Shown: positions 8,116 to 17,887, counted from the first letter of the stretch. The stretch is 64,000 bases of DNA from Phaeobacter sp. B1627 (GCF_006265095.1 NZ_VCNK01000006.1:149328-213327), one strand, 5' to 3'. The notes: generated by a model from the letters alone, not told the origin. Program-made: numbers and translations.

Positions 8116-9087
8116 TCAGCCGAGATGGGTCCGGACGGCGGCCAGCATTTTCTTGCGCGCGCTCCGCGCCTCAAGAGCCTCGTCCATATCCACCTTGCGG
8201 AACTTGACGGGCGTATGGGGTTGCAGCTGCCCGATCAGGTCCATATCGGCCGAGATGACCGCCCCCAAAGTGAAATAGCCGCCCCCCGAAACCGCGTCCC
8301 GGTGCAAGACAATGGGCTCCAACCCGCCCGGCACCTGAATGGAGCCGTAGGAATAGCAACCGTCGACAATGTTGGAGGGATCAGCCCCGGCGCCGAACGG
8401 CTGTTCTCGGTCGACAAAGGCCAGTGGCTTGCCGCCTTTGAACCGGTATCCCATCCGGTCTGCCTCAAGGGCGACGCTCCAGTCATCGTCGAAAAATCCC
8501 TCTTGTGCGGCGGCGGTCAGACGGTGCCAATATAGGCCGGGCAGCACCCGCAGTTCGGCAGGGGTGCCCGGCAGGCGGCGCAAGTGCGCGGGCACATTCA
8601 GACCCGGTTCGATCATCTCCGTTTCGCCCAGCGGGATCACGTCGCCAGCCTGCACATTGCGCCCTTCGATACCGCCCAACGCACCGATCGGATAGGTGGA
8701 GCGGCTGCCGAGGGCCGGGGGGGTGTCGAGCCCGCCACTGATTGCGATATAGGCACGCGCACCGGATTTGAGGAAGTCAAACGACAGCGTCTGACCGGCC
8801 TTCACCTCGAACGCGGTCCAAGCCTCCTGTGGTTCGCCATCGACTTTTGCCGGCAGGTCTGCTCCGGTCACGGCGACGAGGGCGTCCTTTTCAAACAGGA
8901 TCTCCGGGCCGAGGAAGACCACCTCGAGCCCCGCAGCGCCCTCGGGATTGCCGACCAGCATATTCGCGACGCGCAGCGCAAATCGGTCCATCGCCCCGCC
9001 AATGGGGATGCCAAGATGGAAATAGCCCGGGCGGCCCAAATCCTGAATTGAGGTCGAGAGGCCCGGTTGAATGACTTTAAGCGACAT
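8116..9087 (-). CDS. pxpC: 5-oxoprolinase subunit C / KipA-type AHS2 carboxyltransferase-like protein
   Basis: A 323-residue AHS2-domain protein of normal length. The N-terminus VIQPGLSTSIQDLGRPGY and the GGAMDRFALRVANMLVGN segment are hallmarks of the KipA/PxpC family. With PxpB it forms a complex that works with PxpA in ATP-dependent 5-oxoproline opening. The same fold is half of the carboxyltransferase domain of urea carboxylase. It overlaps pxpB by 11 bp. Because the operon also encodes biotin carboxylase and a biotin carrier, a biotin-dependent carboxyltransferase role is a real alternative. Confidence 0.88.
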   Translation of the reverse strand: MSLKVIQPGLSTSIQDLGRPGYFHLGIPIGGAMDRFALRVANMLVGNPEGAAGLEVVFLGPEILFEKDALVAVTGADLPAKVDGEPQEAWTAFEVKAGQTLSFDFLKSGARAYIAISGGLDTPPALGSRSTYPIGALGGIEGRNVQAGDVIPLGETEMIEPGLNVPAHLRRLPGTPAELRVLPGLYWHRLTAAAQEGFFDDDWSVALEADRMGYRFKGGKPLAFVDREQPFGAGADPSNIVDGCYSYGSIQVPGGLEPIVLHRDAVSGGGYFTLGAVISADMDLIGQLQPHTPVKFRKVDMDEALEARSARKKMLAAVRTHLG

Positions 9088-9952
9088 TGAGCGCCTCCAT
9101 CAGTTTGGCGTTGGTGCCGGCCATATCCGCGTTGAAGGCTTCGAGATCGAAATCGACCTCGGCGATGCGCGGCACATAGGTGTCGGCCTCCACCTCGGCG
9201 AGAATGCGGTCATATTCCTCCCGGTTGATCGGCTTCCACTTCACGATGTCGCCCGGTTTGAAGAACACCATAAAGTCACGCAGATAGCTTTGCTTCTGCT
9301 CCGGGTCGAAAATCGGCATAGGGGTCACGCCGAACATCTGATAGCCACCGGCGCCGCGCACCGAATAGATACAGGAAAAACAGCCCCCATAGCCCACTGT
9401 CTGCTTGGGGGTGTCTGTGCGCGGACGCAGGTATTTTGGCACCTGCAACTGCTGTTCGCGCCCGACCAGTTGATAGAGGAACGGCAGCCCGGCGACAAAA
9501 CCCACCATCGAAACAAACCAGGGCTGCGCGTGGTGCGCCTCGATAAAGTCCTCAGCCCTGTCAAAGCCGTTGATCCGCGCGGCATAGTCAAGATCCGTTC
9601 CCGACGGATCCTGATGGCGTTCGCGGAACCGCATCAATGTCTCATGGGTCCAGGGATCCTGGTAGTAGACCGGAATTTCAATGATCCGCGTTTTCAACCG
9701 TTTCTCTGCATCCGCCGACTTATGCTCAAGCTCCTGCACCTTTTTCATCATCGCCTCAGGTGTGATGACTTCGGGATCGAAGCGGACCTGAAAGGACGCG
9801 TTTGCCGGGCAAATTTCCGTGACGCCCTCAATTCCGGCGTCGCGCACGGCATTGCTCATCGAAAGGGATTTGAAAAACGCGTCCAGCGACATTTCATCGT
9901 CCATCTCGACGTAGATGTGTTCGTCGCCGCCGTAGGTATAGCGTGTTTTCAC
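9077..9952 (-). CDS. pxpB: 5-oxoprolinase subunit B / KipI-type AHS1 protein
   Basis: A 291-residue AHS1-domain protein, longer than the usual ~220-residue PxpB/KipI. The core is recognisable: an N-terminal segment with GDEHIYVEM, a central FVAGLPFLYQLV, and GGYQMFGVTPMPIF near the C-terminus. The extra length lies partly in an insert around residues 95-150 and a C-terminal tail. It partners PxpC and corresponds to the other half of the urea-carboxylase carboxyltransferase fold. It follows accC by 16 bp. The insert may mark a subgroup with a different substrate (inference). Confidence 0.85.
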   Translation of the reverse strand: MKTRYTYGGDEHIYVEMDDEMSLDAFFKSLSMSNAVRDAGIEGVTEICPANASFQVRFDPEVITPEAMMKKVQELEHKSADAEKRLKTRIIEIPVYYQDPWTHETLMRFRERHQDPSGTDLDYAARINGFDRAEDFIEAHHAQPWFVSMVGFVAGLPFLYQLVGREQQLQVPKYLRPRTDTPKQTVGYGGCFSCIYSVRGAGGYQMFGVTPMPIFDPEQKQSYLRDFMVFFKPGDIVKWKPINREEYDRILAEVEADTYVPRIAEVDFDLEAFNADMAGTNAKLMEALNVA

Positions 9953-9968
9953 GATTTGCCTCCTGTGG

Positions 9969-11336
9969 TTAGGGGGTTGGTTTGAGATTGCCCGCCGCCA
10001 GCCAGGGCTCGAGCCATTGTGTATGGAAATCGTCCGCCCGCACAGACGGGTCCTGCGCCAGCGCGAGATGCAGTGGCTTGGTGGTTTTCAGGCCACCGAT
10101 TTCCAGCCCCTCAAGCGCGGTGATCATCAGCTCGATGGCGGTGTCCCGATCCTCGGCATGGACGATCAGCTTGCCCAGAAGGGAATCGTAGAACGGCGGC
10201 ACCTGATAGCCTTCGTAGAGGAAGTGATCGAAACGGATGCCCGCGCCTTCGGGCAGCTGCAGGCTGCTGACCTGACCCGGAAAGGGCAGAAACTGCATCA
10301 TTGGATCCTCGGCGTTCAGACGCACCTCGATTGCGTGGCCGCTGCGGGTGATGTCTTTTTGGGACTGGCGCAGCGCCCCGCCGCCCGCCACATGGATCAT
10401 CTCCTGCACCAGATCGGTGCCGGTCAGCATTTCCGTTGCCGGATGCTCAACCTGGATGCGGGTGTTCATCTCGATAAAGAAGAATTCCCTTGTGGCGCTG
10501 TCATATAGGTATTCCACCGTGCCCGCCCCGACGTAACCGACGGCCTTGGCCAGGGACACTGCGGTATCACAGAGGTGAGCGCGCGTGGTCTCGTCCAGAC
10601 AGGCGGCGCCGGCCTCTTCCCAGACTTTCTGACGACGGCGCTGCATCGAGCATTCACGCTCGAAATAATGGACCGCATCGGTGCCGTCACCCATGATCTG
10701 TACTTCGATATGGCGGGGCGACTGGATGGCGCGTTCAAGATAGAGCCCGCCATCGCCAAAGGCGGCATCCGCCTCGGCCTGCGCCTGCGGCGCCATCCTG
10801 CGCAGATCCGCCTCGGTTTCGGCAATGCGGATCCCCTTGCCCCCGCCACCGGCCGCGGCCTTGATCATCACCGGATACCCCAGACCGGCCGCGACCGCCA
10901 CGGCCTCATCCACCGTATCGAGCCGCCCTTTCGAGCCCGGCACCACCGGCACGCCCGCCGCTTCGGCAGCCTGCCGGGCAGCCACCTTGTCGCCCATGCG
11001 ATCGATGATGTCTGCGGAGGGGCCGACAAATGTGATGCCAGCGGCCTCCAGCGCGCGCACGAAGGCCGGGTTTTCGGCCATGAAACCGTAACCGGGGTGT
11101 ACCGCATCAGCTCCGGTTGCCCTGGCGGCCGCGACCACCGCCTCCACGTTCAGATAGGATTGCGCGGCCTGTGCGGGGCCAATGCAGACGGCCTCATCCG
11201 CCTGCCGCACCGCCAGCATGTCGGCATCGGCTTCGGAATGGGCCTGGATGGTGTGAATGTCCATTGCCTTGGCTGCGCGGATAATCCGCACGGCGATTTC
11301 GCCCCTGTTGGCGATCAGCAAGCGTTTGATCGCCAT
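9969..11336 (-). CDS. accC: biotin carboxylase
   Basis: A 455-residue protein of full AccC length. The N-terminus KRLLIANRGEIAVRII, the glycine-rich ATP-grasp loop GGGGKGIRIA and EMNTRIQVEHPATEMLTG are intact, so it should carboxylate biotin using ATP and bicarbonate. It lies 3 bp after the biotin-carrier gene and before pxpB-pxpC. Its place outside an acetyl-CoA carboxylase locus, next to a KipI/KipA pair, suggests a dedicated enzyme for this pathway rather than the fatty-acid AccC. Confidence 0.93.
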   Translation of the reverse strand: MAIKRLLIANRGEIAVRIIRAAKAMDIHTIQAHSEADADMLAVRQADEAVCIGPAQAAQSYLNVEAVVAAARATGADAVHPGYGFMAENPAFVRALEAAGITFVGPSADIIDRMGDKVAARQAAEAAGVPVVPGSKGRLDTVDEAVAVAAGLGYPVMIKAAAGGGGKGIRIAETEADLRRMAPQAQAEADAAFGDGGLYLERAIQSPRHIEVQIMGDGTDAVHYFERECSMQRRRQKVWEEAGAACLDETTRAHLCDTAVSLAKAVGYVGAGTVEYLYDSATREFFFIEMNTRIQVEHPATEMLTGTDLVQEMIHVAGGGALRQSQKDITRSGHAIEVRLNAEDPMMQFLPFPGQVSSLQLPEGAGIRFDHFLYEGYQVPPFYDSLLGKLIVHAEDRDTAIELMITALEGLEIGGLKTTKPLHLALAQDPSVRADDFHTQWLEPWLAAGNLKPTP

Positions 11337-11339
11337 GTA

Positions 11340-11576
11340 TCAATCCTCGATTTCTGCCAGCGGCGCGCCCGCACCAATCGCCGCGCCGTCGTCAACGAGA
11401 TAGCCCGTGAATGTCCCCGTGGTCTCGGCCTTGACGTCAATAAAGGTCTTCATGACTTCGATCAGGCCGACGACGTCTCCTGCCGCGACCGGGTCGCCGA
11501 CTTGCTTGTAAAGCGGCTCACCCGGGGCGGGCTGGGTGTAGAATGTGCCCGGAACGGGAGAAAGAACCTGGGTCAT
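11340..11576 (-). CDS. short biotin carboxyl carrier protein
   Basis: A 78-residue protein consisting of little more than a biotinyl domain. The biotin-attachment motif is EVMKTF, with the acceptor lysine at residue 43; common carriers have EAMKM, so this is a variant. It lacks the Pro/Ala-rich N-terminal region of normal AccB. The ATG at 11576 is preceded by AGGAG at good spacing; an earlier in-frame start lacks one. It sits between pxpA and accC and is the presumed swinging arm between AccC and PxpB-PxpC. Confidence 0.9.
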   Translation of the reverse strand: MTQVLSPVPGTFYTQPAPGEPLYKQVGDPVAAGDVVGLIEVMKTFIDVKAETTGTFTGYLVDDGAAIGAGAPLAEIED

Positions 11577-11602
11577 GTTGGTCTCCTGATTGAGTGATGT
11601 AT

Positions 11603-12382
11603 TCAAAGGGTTTTCGCGACTTCTGCGGCGGTTTCAATGCGGATGCCTGCTTCTTGCAGGCCCGCACGGATGGCTTGCCCCATAACCAGTGCACCGGGGG
11701 TGTCCGAATGGAAACAGATCGAGTCAAAGGGGATTTCGATTTCGTCGCCCTCGACGGTGGTGACCATGCCGGTCCGGCAGGCCTTGACGCATTTCTCGGC
11801 GATCTGTTGCGGATCCGGCCGTCCGACCTGCCTGCGAAAGACGATAGAGCCTGAGTTGTCGTATTCCCGGTCGGCGTAGAATTCGCGGATGACCGGGTGA
11901 CCCGCCCGCTTGGCGGCGGCATAGGTCTTTGACATGCTCATGCAGAACAACAGGGCGTCAGGGCTGGTGGCCTGCAGGGTGTCCACCAGCATTTCCGATA
12001 CTTCTTCGTTTACGGCCGCTTCCATGTAGAGAGCACCGTGCAGCTTTATGTGTTGCAAGGGTGCACCGTGGCGGCGGCCAAATTCGCGGATCGCGCCGAT
12101 CTGATAGACGATGTCATTGATCAGCTCTGCGGCGCCGGTCCGGATGTAGCGCCGCCCGAAGCCCTGCAGATCGCCATAGCCCGGATGCGCGCCCAGCCCG
12201 ACGCCATGCGCCTGAGCCAGTTTGACCACACGGTCCATCGAATTGGGATCGCCCGCGTGAAAGCCCGCCGCGATATTAGCGGAACTGATGATCTGCATGA
12301 TCTCTTCGTCGGGGGCGTCCCCCAGCACCCACTGGCCAAATCCCTCGCCCATGTCGCAATTCAAATCGACCGCCTCTTTCAT
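11603..12382 (-). CDS. pxpA: 5-oxoprolinase subunit A, LamB/YcsF family
   Basis: A 259-residue LamB/YcsF protein. The start [12 protein letters not shown] and the motif [13 protein letters not shown] are diagnostic. PxpA, with PxpB and PxpC, converts 5-oxoproline to glutamate in known bacteria. I chose the ATG at 12382 because the conserved region begins at once and GGAGGG lies upstream; longer frames run into the intergenic AT-rich region. First gene of the minus-strand catabolic train, divergent from the LysR gene at 12507. Confidence 0.9.
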   Translation of the reverse strand: MKEAVDLNCDMGEGFGQWVLGDAPDEEIMQIISSANIAAGFHAGDPNSMDRVVKLAQAHGVGLGAHPGYGDLQGFGRRYIRTGAAELINDIVYQIGAIREFGRRHGAPLQHIKLHGALYMEAAVNEEVSEMLVDTLQATSPDALLFCMSMSKTYAAAKRAGHPVIREFYADREYDNSGSIVFRRQVGRPDPQQIAEKCVKACRTGMVTTVEGDEIEIPFDSICFHSDTPGALVMGQAIRAGLQEAGIRIETAAEVAKTL

Positions 12383-12456
12383 CGTCACATCCCTCCACTG
12401 TTTGGACCCATGATGGCAGCTTGTAGTGAAATTGGTATTTCTTTTTATTATTGTTG

Positions 12457-12479
12457 CATTATCGAAAAAAGAGATAATG
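12457..12479. promoter_or_regulatory. candidate LysR operator in the pxpA/lysR divergent promoter region
   Basis: A perfect inverted repeat with 7-bp arms CATTATC and GATAATG separated by 9 bp fits the spacing of LysR (T-N11-A) sites. It lies in the AT-rich 124-bp region between the divergent pxpA and lysR starts, 28 bp before the lysR start, as expected for an autoregulated LysR switch. Confidence 0.5.
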
Positions 12480-12506
12480 ATAAGCGGATAGCGAAGGGGA
12501 TAGCCG

Positions 12507-13409
12507 TTGAATTTCAAACACTTGAAGTATTTTGTCGCAACGGCGGAGACTGGACAGGTCAGCCGGGCCGCGAAGATGCTGTCGATCTCACAATCTGCGG
12601 TTACGGGGTCTGTTCGCGATCTTGAGGGGCTTCTGGGCGTGACATTGTTTCAACGCCGCGCGCAGGGCATGGAGCTGACCGAGGCGGGGCGCGAGTTTTT
12701 GCCGGTGGCGCGGGACATTCTGGAAAAGGTCGATGCGGCCCATCAGATCCATCGCGGTACCTCCGACATCAGTGGCAGCCTGACCATCGCCGCGACCTAT
12801 ACGGTCCTTGGGTATTTCCTGCCCTATCACCTTGGCCGTTTGGCGCAGCTTCATCCCTCCATCGAGATTCGAATCGTCGAACTGAACCGGCAGAGCATTG
12901 AGGAACAGCTGCTGCGCAGTCAGATCGACATGGCGGTGGTCCTGACGTCGAACATTCACCGCGACGGCATCGAAACGCTCACCCTGCTTAAGTCGCCAAG
13001 GCGTCTTTGGGTTCCGGCGGGGCACCGGTTTTGCGAGGAGGGCGCGGTGTCACTGCACAGCATCGCCAGGGAACCCTATGTCATGCTGACCGTGGACGAA
13101 GCCGCGCATACGACTATGAAATACTGGAACATCAGCAATGCCCACCCCAGCATCAAGCTGCGCACCTCTTCGGTCGAGGCCGTACGCTCACTGGTGGCCA
13201 ACGGGCAGGGGGTCACGATTCTGTCCGACATGGTGTACCGCCCCTGGTCGCTGGAAGGGCGGCGGATCGAGACAGTGCCGACGGATGTGGAAATCCCAAC
13301 GATGGACGTCGGGCTGGCCCTCAATGGGTCCACACCGCCGACCCCGGCCGTCCAAGCGCTGAAGTCATATTTCACCTCGGCTTTTCTGTCTCCAAAGCTG
13401 CAGTTTTGA
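12507..13409 (+). CDS. LysR-family transcriptional regulator
   Basis: A 300-residue LTTR. The N-terminal winged helix occupies residues 1-60 ([21 protein letters not shown], split by the turn), followed by a linker helix and a LysR substrate-binding domain from about residue 90. The start is a TTG at 12507 with AAGGGGA upstream; no better start exists downstream before the HTH. It is divergent from pxpA and is the likely regulator of the pxp/biotin operon, and possibly of the AEC carrier downstream. Confidence 0.9.
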   Translation: MNFKHLKYFVATAETGQVSRAAKMLSISQSAVTGSVRDLEGLLGVTLFQRRAQGMELTEAGREFLPVARDILEKVDAAHQIHRGTSDISGSLTIAATYTVLGYFLPYHLGRLAQLHPSIEIRIVELNRQSIEEQLLRSQIDMAVVLTSNIHRDGIETLTLLKSPRRLWVPAGHRFCEEGAVSLHSIAREPYVMLTVDEAAHTTMKYWNISNAHPSIKLRTSSVEAVRSLVANGQGVTILSDMVYRPWSLEGRRIETVPTDVEIPTMDVGLALNGSTPPTPAVQALKSYFTSAFLSPKLQF

Positions 13410-13516
13410 ATGACAGAGCCTTGTGCCGTCGGAAGAGTTTACCCATAGAGTCGCGCCATGAATATCCGAACCAATGCATGGAAGAGTATCGTGTCTGACC
13501 TGAGGGGCGCCCAGTT

Positions 13517-14431
13517 TTGATCGCCGCTCTGGGTCTGATCGCTCCCTTTTTCATCTTCATCCTCGCCGGCGGTGTGGCCCAGACCCTGTTGCGATATGGG
13601 GCGGAACAACAGCGCTGGCTGGATGCTTTTGTCTTCTACCTCGCACTGCCCGCGCTTCTGTTCCAGTCGGTGCGGGCGGTCCCGCCTGGCGCCGCCAGCC
13701 TGATGGGTTTCCTGGCGGTGACAACCACGATGACCGGGCTGATGTTCGTGATCGGCTGGCTGATCGGTCGCGGCAACAGGACCCAGGACCATGCGGCGGT
13801 CTTTGGGCTCGCGGCGAGCTATTCCAACATCGGATATATGGGCCCTGCGCTGACTGTTGCCGTGCTCGGCCCTGCAGCGGGTGCGCCGGCGGCCTTTGTC
13901 TTTTGCGCTGATGTGCTGCTGATCTTTACCATATGGCCTGCCATGATCGGCGAGGGGCGACGCGGCGTTGCCCGGTTGGCCCAGTCGCTGCGCAAGGTAG
14001 TGACCCATCCGTTCATCCTCGCAACGCTGGCGGCGCTCGTGTTTGCGCGCACCGGCCTGGCGCTTCCGGCCGTCCTCGACACGCCGTTGACCGGGTTTCA
14101 GAACGCTGCCGCCCCTGCGGCGCTGTTCTCGCTTGGCCTCACACTGGCGCGCAATCGCGGCGGCGCAATGGGCGCAAGGCTCGGCGCCTGCCTCGGGGTC
14201 AAGCTGATCGTGCATCCGTTGGCGGTGGCCCTCGCCTTTTGGGGGATCTCTGGTTTTGATCCGGTCTGGGTCGCGACGGCGATCATCATGGGCGCCTTGC
14301 CGCCGGCGGCGAATGTTTATGTCATGGCGCGCGCCGAGGGGATCAGCGTTGCGCTCTCTGCGCGAACTGTGCTCTATGGTACGGCCTTTTCCGCAATAAC
14401 ATTGCCTTTGATCATATCATTCGTCGGCTGA
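13517..14431 (+). CDS. AEC-family transporter (auxin efflux carrier type)
   Basis: A 304-residue, very hydrophobic membrane protein with about ten predicted helices split into two halves. The N-terminal half has the family pattern FYLALPALLFQSV, and the later SYSNIGYMGPAL matches the conserved crossover region. AEC carriers move organic acids or amino acids. A TTG start at 13517 with GAGGGG upstream is the best choice. It lies 107 bp after lysR on the same strand, so it may carry a carboxylate made or used by the pxp pathway. Confidence 0.85.
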   Translation: MIAALGLIAPFFIFILAGGVAQTLLRYGAEQQRWLDAFVFYLALPALLFQSVRAVPPGAASLMGFLAVTTTMTGLMFVIGWLIGRGNRTQDHAAVFGLAASYSNIGYMGPALTVAVLGPAAGAPAAFVFCADVLLIFTIWPAMIGEGRRGVARLAQSLRKVVTHPFILATLAALVFARTGLALPAVLDTPLTGFQNAAAPAALFSLGLTLARNRGGAMGARLGACLGVKLIVHPLAVALAFWGISGFDPVWVATAIIMGALPPAANVYVMARAEGISVALSARTVLYGTAFSAITLPLIISFVG

Positions 14432-14789
14432 CGTTTCGGCCGCGAATTGACAGCGATCGGCGCGCGCGAATACGATCGGCGCTGGGTGTCCGTTCAGAGC
14501 GGGGGCGAAAATCCGTGTCCCGGACCGGCCATCAGCCATTCTGCGCCGCAGGCTGACCTGCCCTCTGCTGAAAGCAGGGAGGGGATGCGCAGGACGGGCG
14601 GGACGAAGGCAACCGGGACTTTTCCCCTTCGGGATGTGAGTTGCCTGCGGAGGACGCCAGCCAGCTCGGGTCCAAATTTTTGTGCGCAAATCGCCTATTT
14701 CGCACACCGGGAGCAGCTAGAGTTCACCGGGAGAAAACCGGGAGAAAGAGGTCTGCGGTTCCAGGTGACGCGCCGTACGGAGGGAAAGG
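14432..14789. other. 358-bp non-coding gap between AEC and AraC genes
   Basis: No convincing gene is seen. A bulged hairpin lies near 14561-14581 (CCCTCTGCT opposite AGCAG-GGAGGG) without a U-run; it may be a weak terminator for the AEC gene. The last ~90 bp should carry the promoter of the AraC-type gene, but no clear -35/-10 pair could be assigned. Confidence 0.4.
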
Positions 14790-15755
14790 ATGCTTGTTTC
14801 GACCGACAATGACGCAGCGACCGACAAAAATGCGATGTGGTCCCGGACAATCTCGGAGACCTATTTTCCGCTCTCGGTACACTGCCGCGATCCACAGGCG
14901 TTCAGCGGCTCGCTCAGGTCCTGGGGGCTGGGGATCCTGGGGCTGTCGGAAATGCACTGCGATGGCGTAATGTACCGCCGCCACAAGAGCCACTTTGCGG
15001 AGGAAAAGGGCAACAGCCTGCTGATCACGATCCCCCATACCGGGACTGTGCTGTTTGAGCAGGCATCGCGCCAGTCCCGTTGCGCGCCGGGGAGCTTTTT
15101 GGTGGAACAAGGGGACATGCCCTATGAATTCTCGCATGAGCAGCGCAACAAGCTTTGGGTGCTGAAGGTGCCGACCTCCAGTGTGCAATCCCGGCTGGGT
15201 CCGACCGAACGGCTGAGCGCGCTGACCTTTGACGCCACCACGGGTGTCGGCTCCTTCTTCGTCGGCGCGATCCGCAATACCATCGACAGCATCGACGTCA
15301 TCAATGACGCGGCGCGGGAATTGGCGGGCCAGCACCTCCTGGACCTTCTCTGTCTTTCGATGCGCAGCGACGACCGTATCCTCGACAGTTCCGTGTCCAC
15401 CATCCGCGCGGCGCATCTGCAACGCGCAGAGCAATTCATCCGCGACACCCTCACCAACCCGACACTCACCCCGCTGCAGGTGGCCGAAGCCTGCGGTATT
15501 TCCCTGCGCTATCTTCAGGGCTTGTTTGCCGAAAACGCATGCTCGGTCGCGGGCTATATCCGTGACAAGCGGTTGGCGCGCTGCCACGAGACGCTCACGA
15601 TGGCCCATGACAGTTCGACGATGGCGCAGATCGCGCATAAATGGGGCTTCTACGACCACGCGCAATTCTGCAAACACTACCGCAACCGATTTGGCTGCAC
15701 CCCCTCAGACACCCGCAAGAAATCCCGGGCAGAGGCGCAGCGCTGCCTCGATTAA
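14790..15755 (+). CDS. AraC-family transcriptional regulator
   Basis: A 321-residue protein with a C-terminal AraC double helix-turn-helix (about residues 215-318; first recognition region LTPLQVAEACGISLRYLQGL, second MAQIAHKWGFYDHAQFCKHY) and an N-terminal domain of the FeaR/AraC_binding_2 type. It lies about 100 bp upstream of hyuA on the same strand and probably activates hyuA-hyuB. The ATG at 14790 follows GGAAAGGA. Confidence 0.9.
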   Translation: MLVSTDNDAATDKNAMWSRTISETYFPLSVHCRDPQAFSGSLRSWGLGILGLSEMHCDGVMYRRHKSHFAEEKGNSLLITIPHTGTVLFEQASRQSRCAPGSFLVEQGDMPYEFSHEQRNKLWVLKVPTSSVQSRLGPTERLSALTFDATTGVGSFFVGAIRNTIDSIDVINDAARELAGQHLLDLLCLSMRSDDRILDSSVSTIRAAHLQRAEQFIRDTLTNPTLTPLQVAEACGISLRYLQGLFAENACSVAGYIRDKRLARCHETLTMAHDSSTMAQIAHKWGFYDHAQFCKHYRNRFGCTPSDTRKKSRAEAQRCLD

Positions 15756-15856
15756 CAGACCTAAACTGAGCAACGAAACCAAAGGACTGAGCCCCCGTGG
15801 CACAGAACGATGTCGGTCGGCCATCCGACAGGCGTGCAACATGTCAGGAACAGCAG

Positions 15857-17884
15857 ATGACCAGAACCAGAGTGGCGGTAGACGTCGGAGGAACCTTTAC
15901 CGATGTGTGCATCATGGACGAGGATTCCGGCCGGATCCGGATTGAGAAGACCCCATCGACACCGGATGATCCGATGCGGGCGATCATGACGGGCGTGACG
16001 GATGCGACGGTGGCGCTGTCGGATGTCACCATGTTTTCTCACGGGACGACGGTCGCCACGAATGCGCTGATCACCCGCAGGCTGCCGCGCGCGGCGATGG
16101 TCTGCACCGAGGGTTTTCGCGACGTGGTGGAAATCCGGCGGTCGAACAAGGAGGACCTCTGGGACACCTACAAGGACGTGGCCAAACCCTACATTCCCCG
16201 GCGGGACCGGTTGACGGTCAGCGAACGCATCGACGCGAGCGGGAAGATCATCCGGGCGCTGGACGAAGATAACGCCCGCCGTGTGGCCGCCGTGCTGAGG
16301 AAGCGGGAGGTGAAGGCAATCGCCGTGTGTTTTATCAACGCCTACGTCAACGGTGAGAACGAGGTCCGGATGCGAGAGATCCTGCGCGAGGAAATGCCGG
16401 ATGTGCATATCTCGATCTCCTCCGAGGTCATGCCAGAGATTTTCGAACATGAGCGGTTCTCGACCACGATGGTCAACGCCGTCGTCTCGCCGGTTGTGGT
16501 CGATTACGTTTCACGCCTGAGCGACACACTGGCGGAGGGCGGCTACAAACGCGATTTGTTGCTGCTGCATACCGGCGGCGGCGTGATGACACCGGCGAGC
16601 GTGAAGGATTTCGCCGCGCGGCTCGCCGGTTCCGGCATTGCGGCGGGCGCCATCGCCAGCCGCTTTATCGGCAATCTCTGCGGATATGAGAATTCCATCG
16701 GCTTCGACATGGGCGGCACCAGCACCGATGTATCATTGACCTACAGGGGGAACTCTACGGTCACCAAGGACTGGTACATCGAATATGGCTACCCGATCCG
16801 CTTTCCCAGCATCGAGGTGCTGACCATCGGTGCGGGTGGCGGCTCGCTGGCCTGGCAGGACGAGGGGGGATCGCTGCGCAACGGGCCGCAATCCGCCGGG
16901 GCCCATCCGGGACCGGCCTGCTACTCCAACGGCAACACGACCGCCACGAACAGCGATGCCAATGTTGTCCTCGGCCGTTTGGGCTGCAGCCTCGCGGGAG
17001 GGGACATCACGCTCGACCCGGCGCTGGCCGAAAAGGCGGTGCGCGAAACGGTGGCAGAGCCGTTTGCAATGGAGTTGCACGCCGCCGCAGAGGCCATCAT
17101 CGACGTCGCCAATGCCAATATGGCCAATGCGGTCCGTCTGCTGTCGATCAGCCGGGGCCATGACCCGCGCGATTTCGCGTTGATTGCCTTTGGCGGAGCG
17201 GGGGCCTTGCATGGTGCGGCAGTCGCCCGCGAGCTTTCGATCCCGATTGTCATTGTACCACCGAACCCCGGTGTGACCTCTGCGATGGGCTGCTTGCTGG
17301 TCGATATCCAACATGACTTCTCCGACAGTTTTATGGCCGATGCCGCCAGCACGACACCCGATGACCTCGAGACCGCTTTTGCCCGTATCGAGAAGGAGGC
17401 GGTGGCGCGACTGCGCCATGAAGGCGTATCGCCCGAGAATACGCTTCTGCAGCGCACGGTCGAGATGATGTACCAGGGCCAATGGCGGTCCCTCGCAGTT
17501 TCCGCGCCATCCAAAATCACCAGCACCGACGCTCTTGTGACCGGGTTTCACGCCGAACACGAGCGGGAATATAATTTCCGGCGCGAAGAGTCGCCTGTCA
17601 GCATCTTCCGGGTCGGGGTCAAGGCAACCGGCCTGGTGCAAAAAGCCCGATTGCCGTCCTTCGAGGTGGTCAGCCATGCCCCGGATCCAATCGGCCATCG
17701 CACCGTCTGGTTCAAAGGCGCGGCCTGCGAGGCCGCCATCTATGACCGGGCCAAAATGAAGGCCGGGGCGGAATTCAGCGGTCCGGCCATCGTCGAGCAA
17801 GTCGATTCCACAGTGGTGATACCCCCCGAAGCGACGACCTGGATCGACCAATACATGAACATTCATATTCGCGTGAAGGAGTGA
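15857..17884 (+). CDS. hyuA: hydantoinase/oxoprolinase subunit A (ASKHA-fold)
   Basis: A 675-residue subunit. The N-terminal phosphate-binding motif VDVGGTFTDV (residues about 7-16) and a second one, GFDMGGTSTDVS, are typical of the ATP-binding HyuA fold, followed by IGAGGGSLAW. The family hydrolyses cyclic amides such as 5-oxoproline or hydantoins, or carboxylates ketones (acetone and acetophenone carboxylases). The ATG at 15857 has AGGAA upstream; a GTG 60 bp earlier would add a non-conserved extension. The gene is 3 bp from hyuB. The substrate cannot be read. Confidence 0.92.
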   Translation: MTRTRVAVDVGGTFTDVCIMDEDSGRIRIEKTPSTPDDPMRAIMTGVTDATVALSDVTMFSHGTTVATNALITRRLPRAAMVCTEGFRDVVEIRRSNKEDLWDTYKDVAKPYIPRRDRLTVSERIDASGKIIRALDEDNARRVAAVLRKREVKAIAVCFINAYVNGENEVRMREILREEMPDVHISISSEVMPEIFEHERFSTTMVNAVVSPVVVDYVSRLSDTLAEGGYKRDLLLLHTGGGVMTPASVKDFAARLAGSGIAAGAIASRFIGNLCGYENSIGFDMGGTSTDVSLTYRGNSTVTKDWYIEYGYPIRFPSIEVLTIGAGGGSLAWQDEGGSLRNGPQSAGAHPGPACYSNGNTTATNSDANVVLGRLGCSLAGGDITLDPALAEKAVRETVAEPFAMELHAAAEAIIDVANANMANAVRLLSISRGHDPRDFALIAFGGAGALHGAAVARELSIPIVIVPPNPGVTSAMGCLLVDIQHDFSDSFMADAASTTPDDLETAFARIEKEAVARLRHEGVSPENTLLQRTVEMMYQGQWRSLAVSAPSKITSTDALVTGFHAEHEREYNFRREESPVSIFRVGVKATGLVQKARLPSFEVVSHAPDPIGHRTVWFKGAACEAAIYDRAKMKAGAEFSGPAIVEQVDSTVVIPPEATTWIDQYMNIHIRVKE

Positions 17885-17887
17885 CCC

